Assembly: GCA_947499505.1 (NCBI GenBank)
Contig: CANMOQ010000001.1
Location: 912,037-976,036, forward strand
DNA from: an uncultured Erythrobacter sp.
GTDB lineage: Bacteria; Pseudomonadota; Alphaproteobacteria; Sphingomonadales; Sphingomonadaceae
Reading direction: 5' to 3'
Length of the DNA: 64,000 nt
Positions 26,783-35,448 of the stretch are shown one piece after another (within the stretch, counting starts at the first letter, position 1; each line of letters opens with the position of its first letter). The translations under genes and the position numbers were made by a program. The notes below the pieces were generated by a model that was not told where the DNA came from, ran no database searches, and saw nothing but the letters and a program-made list of their open reading frames with translations.

Positions 26783-27778
26783 ATGCACGCATTGCCTCGG
26801 CCAATAGCGAAGGGCCTGCCCCTGCTGCTCCCCTTGGCCGCCATCGCATTGGCCAGGTTTCTGACCTTCACACCTTGGGCACAGGCAAATTCTGGATGGG
26901 CCGCCATTCTGTTCGCTTGGGTGGTCGCGGATGCCTTGCTGCTCGCATTGATGGCGAAGGCGGAGGATCACAAGCCTGCGTTCTTCCAAGTGATCGGCGT
27001 GCTCTCGGTCGCCAGCATTGTTGTTCTGGTCGGTGCCTCCGCGCCCGTTCGCGCAGAGTACTTCGCCCTGCCGCAAGTTCTGATCGCAGCTGGCGTGACC
27101 CTCGCCCTCTATCTGGCGATGTCCGCGATCCGGGTCATAACGGCCTACCGCGAAACCGGATCGATCATCGCCGGGTTTGAGCGCGTTTTGCCAAAGCCGC
27201 TCGTCAGGCAGGTGGCGACCGAATGCAAAATGCTGAGCCTCGGCCTGCTGCGCTGGGGCGCGCCTGTCGATGTGCCCGCCGGAGCGCGCGCCTTCGCCTA
27301 TCACACCTATCTCACGCCGATGGTTGCGACGTTCCTGGTGCTGCAACTGATCGAGCTCAGCGTGGTTCACTTCCTGCTGATGCTGTGGAATCCAACGGTC
27401 GCTTGGGTGCTGCTCGCGCTGAGCGTTTGGGGCGTTGTCTGGACGATGGCACTGCTCAAAAGCTTCCGGATCAATCCTGTGTTGCTAACGGAGGATAGCG
27501 TGCGCGTGCGCAGCGGGATGCTGTATGACTTTGAGGTTCCGCGCGGCTCGATCGCCTCCACCCATGCTGCTTTTTCCAGCGAGGAGCTAGAAAGCAAGGA
27601 AGTGCTCAACCTCGCGATTATGTCTTCGCCCAATTGCAGCCTGCGCCTCAAACAGCCGATCAATATTCCGACCTTTTTCGGAGGCTCCAAAGCCATATCC
27701 GGCGTGGCCCTGAGATTGGACGAAAGCGCAGCATTCCTCGCGGAACTCGCGGCAGACGAAGCTTCCGATAACGCCTAG
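26783..27778 (+). CDS. Integral membrane protein of unknown function
   Basis: 331 residues with six or seven hydrophobic helices in the first two thirds (about 10-28, 38-58, 68-85, 95-115, 175-195 and 205-228). A soluble C-terminal part follows (from about 235: LLTEDSVRVRSGMLYDFEVP) that looks like a small beta domain, possibly PH-like. A good AAGGAG precedes the ATG. No family can be named. It is monocistronic, about 100 bases after uvrD, and its stop overlaps the stop of the convergent DUF4262-like gene by 4 bases. Confidence 0.7.
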   Translation: MHALPRPIAKGLPLLLPLAAIALARFLTFTPWAQANSGWAAILFAWVVADALLLALMAKAEDHKPAFFQVIGVLSVASIVVLVGASAPVRAEYFALPQVLIAAGVTLALYLAMSAIRVITAYRETGSIIAGFERVLPKPLVRQVATECKMLSLGLLRWGAPVDVPAGARAFAYHTYLTPMVATFLVLQLIELSVVHFLLMLWNPTVAWVLLALSVWGVVWTMALLKSFRINPVLLTEDSVRVRSGMLYDFEVPRGSIASTHAAFSSEELESKEVLNLAIMSSPNCSLRLKQPINIPTFFGGSKAISGVALRLDESAAFLAELAADEASDNA

Positions 27779-28299
27779 GTCCGGCATCCAAACACAGGTC
27801 TGCTGCTCACAGGCGCGGTTTCATACAGCGCTGGCTGGCTCTCAATCACTGTTGCCGGGCATTCCGGGGACCATGGGTATTTCCCGTTTTCCGCGCTGGG
27901 CCAGACAATTTGCATAACCGGCGGCTTGTCCCCCCTGCCCTTGTGCATGGAATAGCCCTTCGCATCGAACACATACTTGCTCCATGTTTCTGGCTTTGTC
28001 GCGGAACGAAGGGTGCATTCAAATCCCTTAAGCTCCGGGTCACGGGGCCTAAAAACAAACCCGTCTTCGAGCTTCCGGCCAGCTTTCGCCCTCTCGAAGA
28101 GTTCCCAGAAGACAAAATTGACCAGCATGGGATCAAGCGAGAACACAATCAGTTCCGGCGCCCGCAAATCGGAAAAAGCGATCGTATAGGCGAAGTCGAT
28201 GTGATCTTCCTCGCCCTCACCATAAACGTAGTTCGCGGTCCAACCGTGTTTTCGTATTTTTCGTTCAGTACCAGCACGATGCTTCTGCACCTGGTACAT
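27775..28299 (-). CDS. DUF4262-like protein
   Basis: About 174 residues. The core RKIRKHGWTANYVYG, then DFAYTIAFSDLRAPELIVFSL resembles the DUF4262 family, whose function is unknown. Cysteines are spread through the C-terminal half (FECTLRS, SPECPATV). The start is uncertain: ATG at 28299 fits the family, while a GTG at 28389 would add 30 residues, and neither has a good ribosome-binding site. GC content looks lower than in the flanking genes, which hints at an accessory gene. Confidence 0.6.
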   Translation of the reverse strand: MYQVQKHRAGTERKIRKHGWTANYVYGEGEEDHIDFAYTIAFSDLRAPELIVFSLDPMLVNFVFWELFERAKAGRKLEDGFVFRPRDPELKGFECTLRSATKPETWSKYVFDAKGYSMHKGRGDKPPVMQIVWPSAENGKYPWSPECPATVIESQPALYETAPVSSRPVFGCRT

Positions 28300-28534
28300 T
28301 TGGTACCACTCAGAAATCCTTGAAAGCACACTATATCTCCCACATCGCGCTGCTAGATCGCCGTGCTGGCAACCGGCATTCCAGCCCACGAGCCTAAGAG
28401 TAAATCGAAAGGGTCAAAGAAGGCTTACGCGATATTTTTCCCACCAAAACCAAGTCCTAACGGCCCCTTGCTCCATCTTCCTCTCGGCTGAAGAATATGC
28501 CAGACTTTGCGAAAGCCCTTTTGGGATAGGGGAA

Positions 28535-29071
28535 ATGATGATGTCACCAAGATCTGTATTGAGAACCGTAGCGCTTTTCGGTGCCTTGCTGGCCGCGCCG
28601 CTGGCCAACGCTCAGGAGCAAGCCAATCCCGGCGGCGTTGTGCTGGGCAATGGCGAGGCGAATTGGATCATTGTCGAGGATGTCAAACTCGCCGAGGAGC
28701 AGCGCCCTTACACCGAGCAGCGGATCACCAATCAGACCAGCGCCGTGCGGCGCGGCGATGGGACCACGCTGACATTCTCAGAGGTGCACATCGACGGCGA
28801 TGGTTGGCTCGTCATGCATCCGTTTATCGATGGCAAGCCCAATGGCGATTATGTCGCGGGCTACACCCACATCAAAAGTGGCACCAACAAAGACGTGGCG
28901 ATCACGCTCAACTCCACGCCGGAAAGCGGCGCGATGTATATCGTGATGCTGCACAGCGACAGCAACGCCGACGGGGTCTTAGACTTCGTCTTTGTCGACG
29001 ATACCAATGTGGAGGACCGCGCGGTGTTTGAGGGCAATCGCATGATCGCCCATGCTATCGCAGTGCCCTGA
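28535..29071 (+). CDS. Secreted DUF7282-like protein
   Basis: 178 residues with a signal peptide (SVLRTVALFGALLAAPLANAQ). The mature part has the order DGDGWLVMHP, then AGYTHIKSGTNKDVAITLNS, then MYIVMLHSDSNADGVLDFVF. This resembles the DUF7282 domain that I know mainly from haloarchaeal and some bacterial secreted proteins; function unknown. Three consecutive ATG codons (28535, 28538, 28541) follow AGGGG, so the exact start is ambiguous. The gene stands alone, 145 or more bases from its neighbours. Confidence 0.7.
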   Translation: MMMSPRSVLRTVALFGALLAAPLANAQEQANPGGVVLGNGEANWIIVEDVKLAEEQRPYTEQRITNQTSAVRRGDGTTLTFSEVHIDGDGWLVMHPFIDGKPNGDYVAGYTHIKSGTNKDVAITLNSTPESGAMYIVMLHSDSNADGVLDFVFVDDTNVEDRAVFEGNRMIAHAIAVP

Positions 29072-29181
29072 GCCGGAAATACCCTAGTCCCGAAAGCCGG
29101 TGCCGAAAAAGCCGGACTCGCTTAAGGTCTTTAGTCAATACGACCCGGCTCAATTCAAACGTCTTGTGCGGCCGCGCACCC

Positions 29182-29216
29182 AAAAAAAAGCCCCGCGCGC
29201 GTTTCCGCGGCGGGGC
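29182..29216 (-). terminator. Rho-independent terminator of the DEAD-box helicase gene
   Basis: On the minus strand a GC stem (GCCCCGCCGCG / CGCGCGCGGGGC, one bulge) is closed by a GAAA loop and followed by eight T residues (A-run at 29182-29189). It lies about 130 bases after the helicase stop. In the plus direction no T-tract follows, so it does not serve the upstream secreted-protein gene. Confidence 0.9.
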
Positions 29217-29344
29217 GTATAATGAAGGTTCGATGCTCGAACCTCGGGTCGCAAAGACTTGTTACCAAGCAATTGCGCCGAGGAAATGGGTAACCCCACC
29301 CAATTTTCAAAAAATCAGCAAATTTGCGGGGCAATCCGCGCTGA

Positions 29345-30826
29345 TTAATCCTTAAAGCCCATGTCGAGAAAACCGGGCTTTGGACCGTTCCATTCGCCTG
29401 CTGGCACTGGCTCGTCGTCCTCGTCGCGGCGGCGGCGACCGCCTCGGTTGCGTTTCTCGGGCTTTTCTGCGCGCTCAGGTCGCTCTTCACGCTCTGTTCG
29501 TGCAGGGCGCCCTTCCCGTTCCGGGCGATCTTCGCGGGCGCGGCGCGGTTTGCGCTCTTTCTTGGCCTCGCGCGGTGCGTCCTGCGTATCGCCGTCCTCG
29601 TCGCGCTTCTTTGAGCGAGAGCGGCGCGCAGGCTTTTCCGATTTCTCTGGCTTCTCGCCATCATCATCGGAGGATTTCGATGCCTTTGGATCGGCGATCT
29701 CAACCCGCACGTCGTCTTTGCCGAATACTGCAATCTTGTTCTTGGTCAGCTTCTCGACATTGTCGATCGCCTCAGCATCGGATTTGGTCACAAAGGTAAA
29801 CGCGCGGCCCTTCGCCCCGGCGCGGCCCGTGCGGCCGATCCGGTGGACATAATCATCCGGGTGCCACGGCGTATCATAATTGAAGACGTGGCTGACGCCT
29901 TTGATATCGAGCCCGCGTGCGGCCACATCAGAAGCAACCAAAATATTGATATCGCCTGATTTAAACCGCTCCAGCTCTTTCTGGCGCGTGTTCTGATCGA
30001 TGTCGCCGTGGATCTCTCCACTGCGGAAACCATCGTTCTGCAATTTCTTATTGAGCTCGCGAACGGTCATTTTCTTGTTCGAGAACACGATTGCGGTTTC
30101 GACCAAGTCGTTGCGCAGCAACCATTGCAGTGTCGACAGCTTGGCGCGCTGTTCAACATGCACCTTAAAGGCGGTGATATCTTTGTTGGTGGTCGCCGCG
30201 CGCGCCGTCTCGATCCGCTTGGGATTGGACAGGAACGTCTTTGCCAGCTTGGCAATTGGCGGCGGCATGGTCGCTGAAAACAGCATGGTTTGCCGCGTTT
30301 CAGGCAGCTTGGAACAGATGAACTCGATGTCCGGGATGAAGCCCATGTCGAGCATGCGATCCGCTTCATCAATGACCAGCAATTCGCAGCCATTGAGCAG
30401 GATTTTGCCCCGCTCAAACAGGTCCATCAAGCGGCCCGGGGTCGCGATCAAAACGTCGACCCCTTCGTTCAGCGCCTTCAGCTGGTCGCCCATTTGGACG
30501 CCGCCGATGAGCAGCGCCATCTTAAGGTCGTGGTTCTTGCCGTATTTCTCGAAGTTTTCTGCAACTTGCGCGGCAAGTTCGCGTGTAGGCTCAAGAATAA
30601 GCGAGCGCGGCATCAGCGCGCGGCGGCGGCCACTGGCCATGATGTCGATCATGGGCAGCACGAAACTGGCGGTTTTACCCGTGCCTGTTTGTGCAATGCC
30701 AATGATGTCCTTCATCATCAGCACGGGCGGTATCGCCTCTGCTTGGATTGCGGTGGGCTCAGTGTAGCCAGCGTCTTCGACGGCTTTGAGCAATTCAGGT
30801 GAGAGGCCGAGATCGGCAAAAGTCAT
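29345..30826 (-). CDS. DEAD-box ATP-dependent RNA helicase
   Basis: 493 residues. It has all family motifs: Q motif (GYTEPTAIQ), AQTGTGKT, PTRELA, TPGR, DEAD (VIDEADRMLDMGF), SAT, and HRIGRTGRAG. The C-terminal 100 residues are a charged low-complexity tail of Arg, Lys, Glu and Pro, typical of RhlE-like helicases, which act in ribosome assembly and RNA turnover. The ATG at 30826 (MTFADLGLSPELL) is preferred to the longer frame. The tail probably binds RNA non-specifically. The RhlE assignment is a family-level inference. Confidence 0.93.
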   Translation of the reverse strand: MTFADLGLSPELLKAVEDAGYTEPTAIQAEAIPPVLMMKDIIGIAQTGTGKTASFVLPMIDIMASGRRRALMPRSLILEPTRELAAQVAENFEKYGKNHDLKMALLIGGVQMGDQLKALNEGVDVLIATPGRLMDLFERGKILLNGCELLVIDEADRMLDMGFIPDIEFICSKLPETRQTMLFSATMPPPIAKLAKTFLSNPKRIETARAATTNKDITAFKVHVEQRAKLSTLQWLLRNDLVETAIVFSNKKMTVRELNKKLQNDGFRSGEIHGDIDQNTRQKELERFKSGDINILVASDVAARGLDIKGVSHVFNYDTPWHPDDYVHRIGRTGRAGAKGRAFTFVTKSDAEAIDNVEKLTKNKIAVFGKDDVRVEIADPKASKSSDDDGEKPEKSEKPARRSRSKKRDEDGDTQDAPREAKKERKPRRAREDRPEREGRPARTEREERPERAEKPEKRNRGGRRRRDEDDEPVPAGEWNGPKPGFLDMGFKD

Positions 30827-30994
30827 TATAAGCGTGTTTTCCGGATATAGCGGGCAGCGAGCACGCTGCCGGTCAGAACCTTGTGCGAACCCTTCGCTCA
30901 AGGTGAGCCGTGCCAATCGCTGAAACTGGCCGTAAAGTCAAGGAAATGGGCGCTTGCACACAAGGCGCGGCTGCGCTCGGCATCTCGCGCGCGG

Positions 30995-31639
30995 CTAGTC
31001 TTTGACGGCCACCAATTGCCGCATGCGTTCCACTTCGCATTTTGAGCCTGCGCGCGATTGCAGCTTGTCACGCGAAACGCACAGCTTTCCGTCCTCGTTC
31101 TTCTCGACATAGAAGCCGGAGTAGAACTCACGGGCGAGACAGGCTTTTTCGAGGTTGAGCGAGATGATCCGGCGGTCGCGAAGGAACAGCAGCAGGCGGT
31201 TGCCCCGCCCGGTTTGCACGCCCGCGATCTGTTCCACCGCGAGGCACTTGTCCATCTTGCGCTCTTCATAGCGCGTGTTGAGCCCCTGGCGCGGGAGGTC
31301 GGCCAGCAATTGACTGCCTCGGCTCGGGCGCTGAGGAGAAATGCGGATAATCACCCGCTGCTCAATGCGCACTTGGTGCACGGTATTGGTTTGTTGCCAC
31401 GCGTTCAGCGGATTGGCGGATACGGGAATGTCAGACTGACTGCGCGTCTTTGCCTGCGATTTCGCGAGCGGCGGCTTCTGCTCATCACTTAGCCCATTGG
31501 ACGGCGCGACATCAGTCGCCTGCGTTTCAACTGGAACCGGCGAAAACGGCGCTGGAGCCGCATTGGCCACCCCAGTGCTTTGCGAGGCGAGCACAGCAAA
31601 CAACGCAATTGGGGCCGCAAATGCGAGCATGCCTTGCAT
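30995..31639 (-). CDS. Secreted protein of unknown function
   Basis: 214 residues with a signal peptide (LAFAAPIALFAVLASQ, cleavage near ANAAPA), a Pro/Ser-rich linker to about residue 75 and a C-terminal domain with six charged strands. That domain has paired cysteines: DKCLAVEQIAG, LEKACLAREFYSGFYVE, LCVSRDKLQSRAGSKCEVERM. A similar domain occurs as an uncharacterised secreted protein of sphingomonads, from memory. AGGAGG precedes the ATG at a good distance. It is divergent from the FAD dehydrogenase gene. No function can be given. Confidence 0.75.
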   Translation of the reverse strand: MQGMLAFAAPIALFAVLASQSTGVANAAPAPFSPVPVETQATDVAPSNGLSDEQKPPLAKSQAKTRSQSDIPVSANPLNAWQQTNTVHQVRIEQRVIIRISPQRPSRGSQLLADLPRQGLNTRYEERKMDKCLAVEQIAGVQTGRGNRLLLFLRDRRIISLNLEKACLAREFYSGFYVEKNEDGKLCVSRDKLQSRAGSKCEVERMRQLVAVKD

Positions 31640-31792
31640 GGTCTGGGCCTCCTAAAAAGTGTCGCTCACCCCCCTGTGGGCTTGCTCGATTGGACGCGTG
31701 TAGCAGCTAGAATTGAATGGCGGCTTAATTGATTGCCAGTTTGATTACAAAACTCTGGAGCATTCGCGTCGCTGTGTGGCATAGCGAGCACG

Positions 31793-33223
31793 ATGACGGA
31801 CCACCACGAATTCCTCACCGCAGCAGCGCAATTGCTTGGGGCGAAAGGCTTCACGCAGGACAGCGACGCGCTGGAGCCATGGCTGACCGATTGGCGCGGG
31901 CGCTACACTGGGCGCGCGCTTGCCCTCGCCTCACCAGCCTCGACGCACGAAGTCGCTGAGCTCGTCAAATTATGCGCGCAGCATTCCATCCCCATCGTTC
32001 CGCAAGGCGGGAACAGCGGCATGTGCGGCGGCGCAACCCCCGATGAGAGCGGCGCGGCCATTCTGCTGTCGCTGCGCCGGATGAACACCATCCGCAGCAT
32101 GGACGCAGATGCTGGCCAGACCGTGTGCGAGGCGGGTGTAATCCTGCAAACCCTGCATGAGGCCGCTGAGACGAAACAGATGCGCTTTCCCCTGACGCTT
32201 GGCGGCAAAGGTTCTGCGACCGTCGGCGGGCTCGTCTCCACCAATGCGGGCGGTACGCAAGTGCTGAGGCATGGGACGATGCGCGCTCAGGTACTCGGGC
32301 TGGAGGCGGTCCTGCCCAATGGTGAGATTTTCGATGGGCTGACCGCGCTTAAGAAAGACAATCGCGGGTTTGACCTCAAACAATTGCTGATCGGATCAGA
32401 GGGTACGCTGGGCATCGTCACTGCCGCCAACCTGCGCCTGCTGCCCGAGCATCGCGGCCGGATCGCGATTTGGGCTGGCCTCCCCAGCATCACCGCGGCT
32501 CGCACGCTGCTGCGCCATGTTGACCGCGCGATGGGTGATACGCTGGAGGGCTTTGAAGTCATCCCCGACCACTGCCTGATCAATGTGCTCGATCATCTGC
32601 CCGATGCGCGCTCTCCGCTCACCCAAAGCCAAGCCTGGTATGCGCTGATCGAATTCGTCTCGACCGCAGACGACGCCGATGCCCTGCGCGACCGGGTCGA
32701 GGCGATCATGGCCGATGCCTTTGAGAAAGACCTGCTCGAAGATGCCGCCATCGCCGCCAATGAAACGCAGGCGGAGCAATTCTGGCTGCTGCGCGATTCG
32801 ATTTCCGCCGCAGAGCGCGCCATTGGCCCAGCGATGCAGCACGATATCTCTGTGCCAGTGGAGAAAATGCCCGAATTTATCCTGAAGGCGATCCCGGCTG
32901 TCGAAAGCGCCTTTGCCGGCACAACAGCGGCGGCCTTTGGCCATTTGGGCGATGGTAATGTCCATTTTCACGTCCTCGCGCCCAGCGGCGCCACGCCTGG
33001 GACATGGGAAGAAACCGAGGGCAAGAAAATCTCCAGCCTCGTCTATGAAATGGTGTGCGAATGGGGCGGCTCGATCAGCGCCGAACACGGCATCGGACAG
33101 CTTAAAGTGCACGAATTGGAGCGGCTCAGCGATCCCGCCACGCTCTCAATCATGCGCAGTGTAAAGCAAGCGCTCGACCCCAAATCACTGTTCAACCCGG
33201 GAAAGCTGCTCATCAATCATTGA
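31793..33223 (+). CDS. FAD-linked 2-hydroxyacid dehydrogenase (D2HGDH / GlcD type)
   Basis: 476 residues of the VAO family. The N-terminal PCMH FAD-binding domain has PIVPQGGNSGMCGGATP and LGGKGSATVGGLVSTNAGG, plus LLIGSEGTLGIVTAA. The C-terminal FAD-oxidase domain has the metal-binding HLGDGNVHFHV and AEHGIGQLK. It resembles D-2-hydroxyglutarate dehydrogenase and related D-lactate/glycolate dehydrogenases, which pass electrons to a flavoprotein or the quinone pool. The exact substrate cannot be told. It is monocistronic; sapC follows 109 bases later. Confidence 0.88.
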   Translation: MTDHHEFLTAAAQLLGAKGFTQDSDALEPWLTDWRGRYTGRALALASPASTHEVAELVKLCAQHSIPIVPQGGNSGMCGGATPDESGAAILLSLRRMNTIRSMDADAGQTVCEAGVILQTLHEAAETKQMRFPLTLGGKGSATVGGLVSTNAGGTQVLRHGTMRAQVLGLEAVLPNGEIFDGLTALKKDNRGFDLKQLLIGSEGTLGIVTAANLRLLPEHRGRIAIWAGLPSITAARTLLRHVDRAMGDTLEGFEVIPDHCLINVLDHLPDARSPLTQSQAWYALIEFVSTADDADALRDRVEAIMADAFEKDLLEDAAIAANETQAEQFWLLRDSISAAERAIGPAMQHDISVPVEKMPEFILKAIPAVESAFAGTTAAAFGHLGDGNVHFHVLAPSGATPGTWEETEGKKISSLVYEMVCEWGGSISAEHGIGQLKVHELERLSDPATLSIMRSVKQALDPKSLFNPGKLLINH

Positions 33224-33332
33224 ACCGTGCTTGCGCGCGGGCGCATGAACGCCTACAGCGCGGCCCGTTCGGCTTATAGCTTGCTATCCAGTCGCCCAAA
33301 TTTTTCATTACCGTAATTTTCGGAGAAACCTC

Positions 33333-34121
33333 ATGGCCAGCGCGCCTCAGCCGCAGCTTCCACTGTTTTACAAAGACCTGCTCCCGCTTAACAGCAAGGA
33401 GCACAAGGATTGGAAGGTAAAGCCTTTCGACGATGCGTCTTTCCTCGCCGAGTCTCACGCAATCCCGCTGACGGTTGACGAATTCGTCGATGCCCAGCGT
33501 TCTTACCCGATTGTGTTTACCGCTGGCGAAAACCCACTGCCGATTGCGCTGATGGGTCTTAACGAAGGCGTGAACACTTTCATCGGTGAAGACGGCAAGA
33601 TGATGGCTGACAATTACGTGCCAGCTTACGTGCGCCGCTATCCCTTCATGCTCGCCAAATTGCAGGAAGGTTCAGAAGAACTTTCGCTCTGCTTCGACCC
33701 AAGTTCAGGCGTCGTTGGCGATCACAAAGACGGCAATGAGCTGTTCGATGACAAGGGCGAATCCAGCGAATATACTAAGAGCGTGCTCGATTTCTGCAGC
33801 AAGTTCGAAGAGTCCGGCCAGCGCACCCGCGCTTTCCTGGAAGAGTTGAAAAAGCTCGACATTCTGATGGACGGCGAGATTGCGATCACCCGCAACGACA
33901 TGCCTGACAATCCATTTGTCTACCGCGGTTTCCGCATGGTCGACGAGAAGAAGCTGCGCGAATTGCCAGCGGACACTCTCGAGGCGCTGAACAAGAACGG
34001 CATGATCCTGCTGATCCATGCTCACCTGTTCTCACTGAACCTGATGCGCACTCTGTTTGAGCGTCAAACCGCACAAGGCAAAATGCCAGAACCAACACCT
34101 GCGCCAGCTGCGGTCAACTGA
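33333..34121 (+). CDS. sapC: SapC family protein
   Basis: 262 residues without a signal peptide. It starts APQPQLPLFYKDLLPLNSKE and has the conserved LPIALMGLNEGVNTFI, YVPAYVRRYPFML and LSLCFDPSS of SapC proteins, first described with the Campylobacter surface-array locus. The molecular role is unknown. In marine alphaproteobacteria SapC often lies near TonB receptors or halogenases, but none is here. Codon use is strongly biased, which suggests high expression. A ribosome-binding site GGAGAA lies 7 bases before the ATG. Two hairpins follow the stop. Confidence 0.85.
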   Translation: MASAPQPQLPLFYKDLLPLNSKEHKDWKVKPFDDASFLAESHAIPLTVDEFVDAQRSYPIVFTAGENPLPIALMGLNEGVNTFIGEDGKMMADNYVPAYVRRYPFMLAKLQEGSEELSLCFDPSSGVVGDHKDGNELFDDKGESSEYTKSVLDFCSKFEESGQRTRAFLEELKKLDILMDGEIAITRNDMPDNPFVYRGFRMVDEKKLRELPADTLEALNKNGMILLIHAHLFSLNLMRTLFERQTAQGKMPEPTPAPAAVN

Positions 34122-34155
34122 TCCGCACGACGCAGCTTCCTTAACGAAGCACTCA

Positions 34156-34201
34156 GGGCTTGGCCGGGGCTTGAACGAGCCCTTGCCAAGCCCTATTTAT
34201 T
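34156..34201 (+). terminator. Nested hairpin after sapC
   Basis: Outer stem GGGCTTGGC (34156-34164) / GCCAAGCCC (34185-34193) encloses an inner stem GGGCT/AGCCC. The sequence after it is TATTTATTT, a weak U-rich tract. It starts 34 bases after the sapC stop and is the likely terminator of sapC. Confidence 0.7.
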
Positions 34202-34309
34202 TGGTGTCAGCAAGGTTGCCCTCATGACCGAGCTGACAGACCGCGCCATATGGCGCGATCCTCCCTGAACCTTGGCCACCTCGTGCAGTTTTGCACGGGG
34301 TGGTTTTTT
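34202..34309 (+). ncRNA. Candidate small RNA or micro-ORF transcript after sapC
   Basis: A 100-base segment lies between the sapC hairpin and a strong terminator. It holds a perfect 16-base palindrome CGCGCCATATGGCGCG (34242-34257), then ATCCTCCC, a single-stranded motif able to pair with Shine-Dalgarno sequences, then the terminator. The same stretch can be read as a 14-codon ORF from ATG 34224 (MTELTDRAIWRDPP). No clear promoter is seen between the hairpins, so it could also be a read-through tail of the sapC mRNA. Confidence 0.3.
34276..34309 (+). terminator. Rho-independent terminator
   Basis: A 12-base stem, CCACCTCGTGCA paired with TGCACGGGGTGG (one GT pair), with a short GTTT loop and six T residues at 34304-34309. 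It is the best plus-strand terminator in the window. It lies 155 bases past the sapC stop, after the first hairpin, which raises the question of a separate short transcript. Confidence 0.92.
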
Positions 34310-34358
34310 ATGTGGGATCAATTGGTTGGTGGCGAAAGCTCATGAACCAGTGCCGCGC

Positions 34359-35315
34359 TTATTCGGCGGCTTGCGCAAAGCGTCCATCATCGCCCAAACG
34401 CGCCGTTTCCGCGCCCAGTTCTCGCACCAATCCGGCCAGCATTTTCGCCATTGGGCCTAGCCCGGCGCTGGGTTCCGCCATCCGGTCATCGAGATAGGTG
34501 GACCGGCACACTTCAACCTGCACCGCATGGATACCGCGCGATGGCGATGATTGCCGGTCGAGCACAAATCCGCCCGCATAAGGCCGGTTGTGCGCCACGG
34601 AATAGCCCTGCCCTTCAAGAAAACGGAACGCGCGGTCGATCAGCCCGCCATTGCAAGACGCGCCAAATCTGTCGCCCAGCACCACTTTGGGCGCGCGGGT
34701 TTGCGAATCCGAACGGCGCAGCGGCGGCATGGAATGCAAATCGACCAGCAGGGCCGCGCCCCAACGATCGCGAATCCGCTCCAATTCCTGAGTCAAAAAC
34801 GCGTGGTAAGGCCGGTGAATATTGTCGATCCGCTGTTGCAGCTCGCGGCGCGGCAAAGCGCTGCGCCAGATCTCGCCGAACCCGGGCAGACGGCGCGGAA
34901 CCAGGCCCAGCCCACTGCGCGCGCGGCGATTAACCTGAGAATTGCGGACCATCGGCTTATCCTCGCCGATGATCATGCCCCAATCGACATCCTCGCGGCT
35001 GCGGTTGAGGTCCAGCATCGCGCGCGGCGCATGCGCCACCATCAAGCCTGTGCCAGTCTGCCTGGCAATACGGCTCGCCAGCAGATCGACATAGCGATCC
35101 TCCAACCGCAGGGCCGAAAGCTCTGGATCGCGCATTTCCGCGAGCACTTTTGACGGATAGACCCTCCCGCCATGCGGCGCGGCAACGATAACCGGCAATG
35201 GCATGGAGCCGGGCGCAATAAAGCTGAACGCCGGGCCATGGGCATCGCCCGCGACGCGCCCGCCGCTTTCACGGCGCGAATCGTCCTGATTATGTTTGCT
35301 GAAAACCATAGCCAT
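34359..35315 (-). CDS. N-formylglutamate amidohydrolase family protein
   Basis: About 318 residues. The family pattern is clear: VIVAAPHGGRVYP with the metal-binding His, RAMLDLNRSREDVDW, and LLVDLHSMPP. N-formylglutamate amidohydrolase (HutG type) releases formate and glutamate at the end of one histidine degradation route. No hut genes are near, so another N-acyl or ester substrate is possible. The ATG at 35315 is preferred; the frame is open to 35405. It is divergent from cpdR and convergent with the sapC region. Confidence 0.82.
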   Translation of the reverse strand: MAMVFSKHNQDDSRRESGGRVAGDAHGPAFSFIAPGSMPLPVIVAAPHGGRVYPSKVLAEMRDPELSALRLEDRYVDLLASRIARQTGTGLMVAHAPRAMLDLNRSREDVDWGMIIGEDKPMVRNSQVNRRARSGLGLVPRRLPGFGEIWRSALPRRELQQRIDNIHRPYHAFLTQELERIRDRWGAALLVDLHSMPPLRRSDSQTRAPKVVLGDRFGASCNGGLIDRAFRFLEGQGYSVAHNRPYAGGFVLDRQSSPSRGIHAVQVEVCRSTYLDDRMAEPSAGLGPMAKMLAGLVRELGAETARLGDDGRFAQAAE

Positions 35316-35448
35316 GGGTTTGCTGCCTGCTTTCGCGGGCCAAGTCAAAAACATCCCAAATACAGTAAATGCGATGATCCATGTCTCAAAGCAGGGCAAT
35401 CGCATCTTCGGCTAGGATTTCTTAAGCTCGCGGTGCTATTGGATTCGC

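Noticed and set aside
34224..34268. Leader peptide of an attenuator
   Set aside because: The 14-codon ORF is followed by a terminator, but the next gene is on the opposite strand, so there is nothing for it to regulate in cis downstream.
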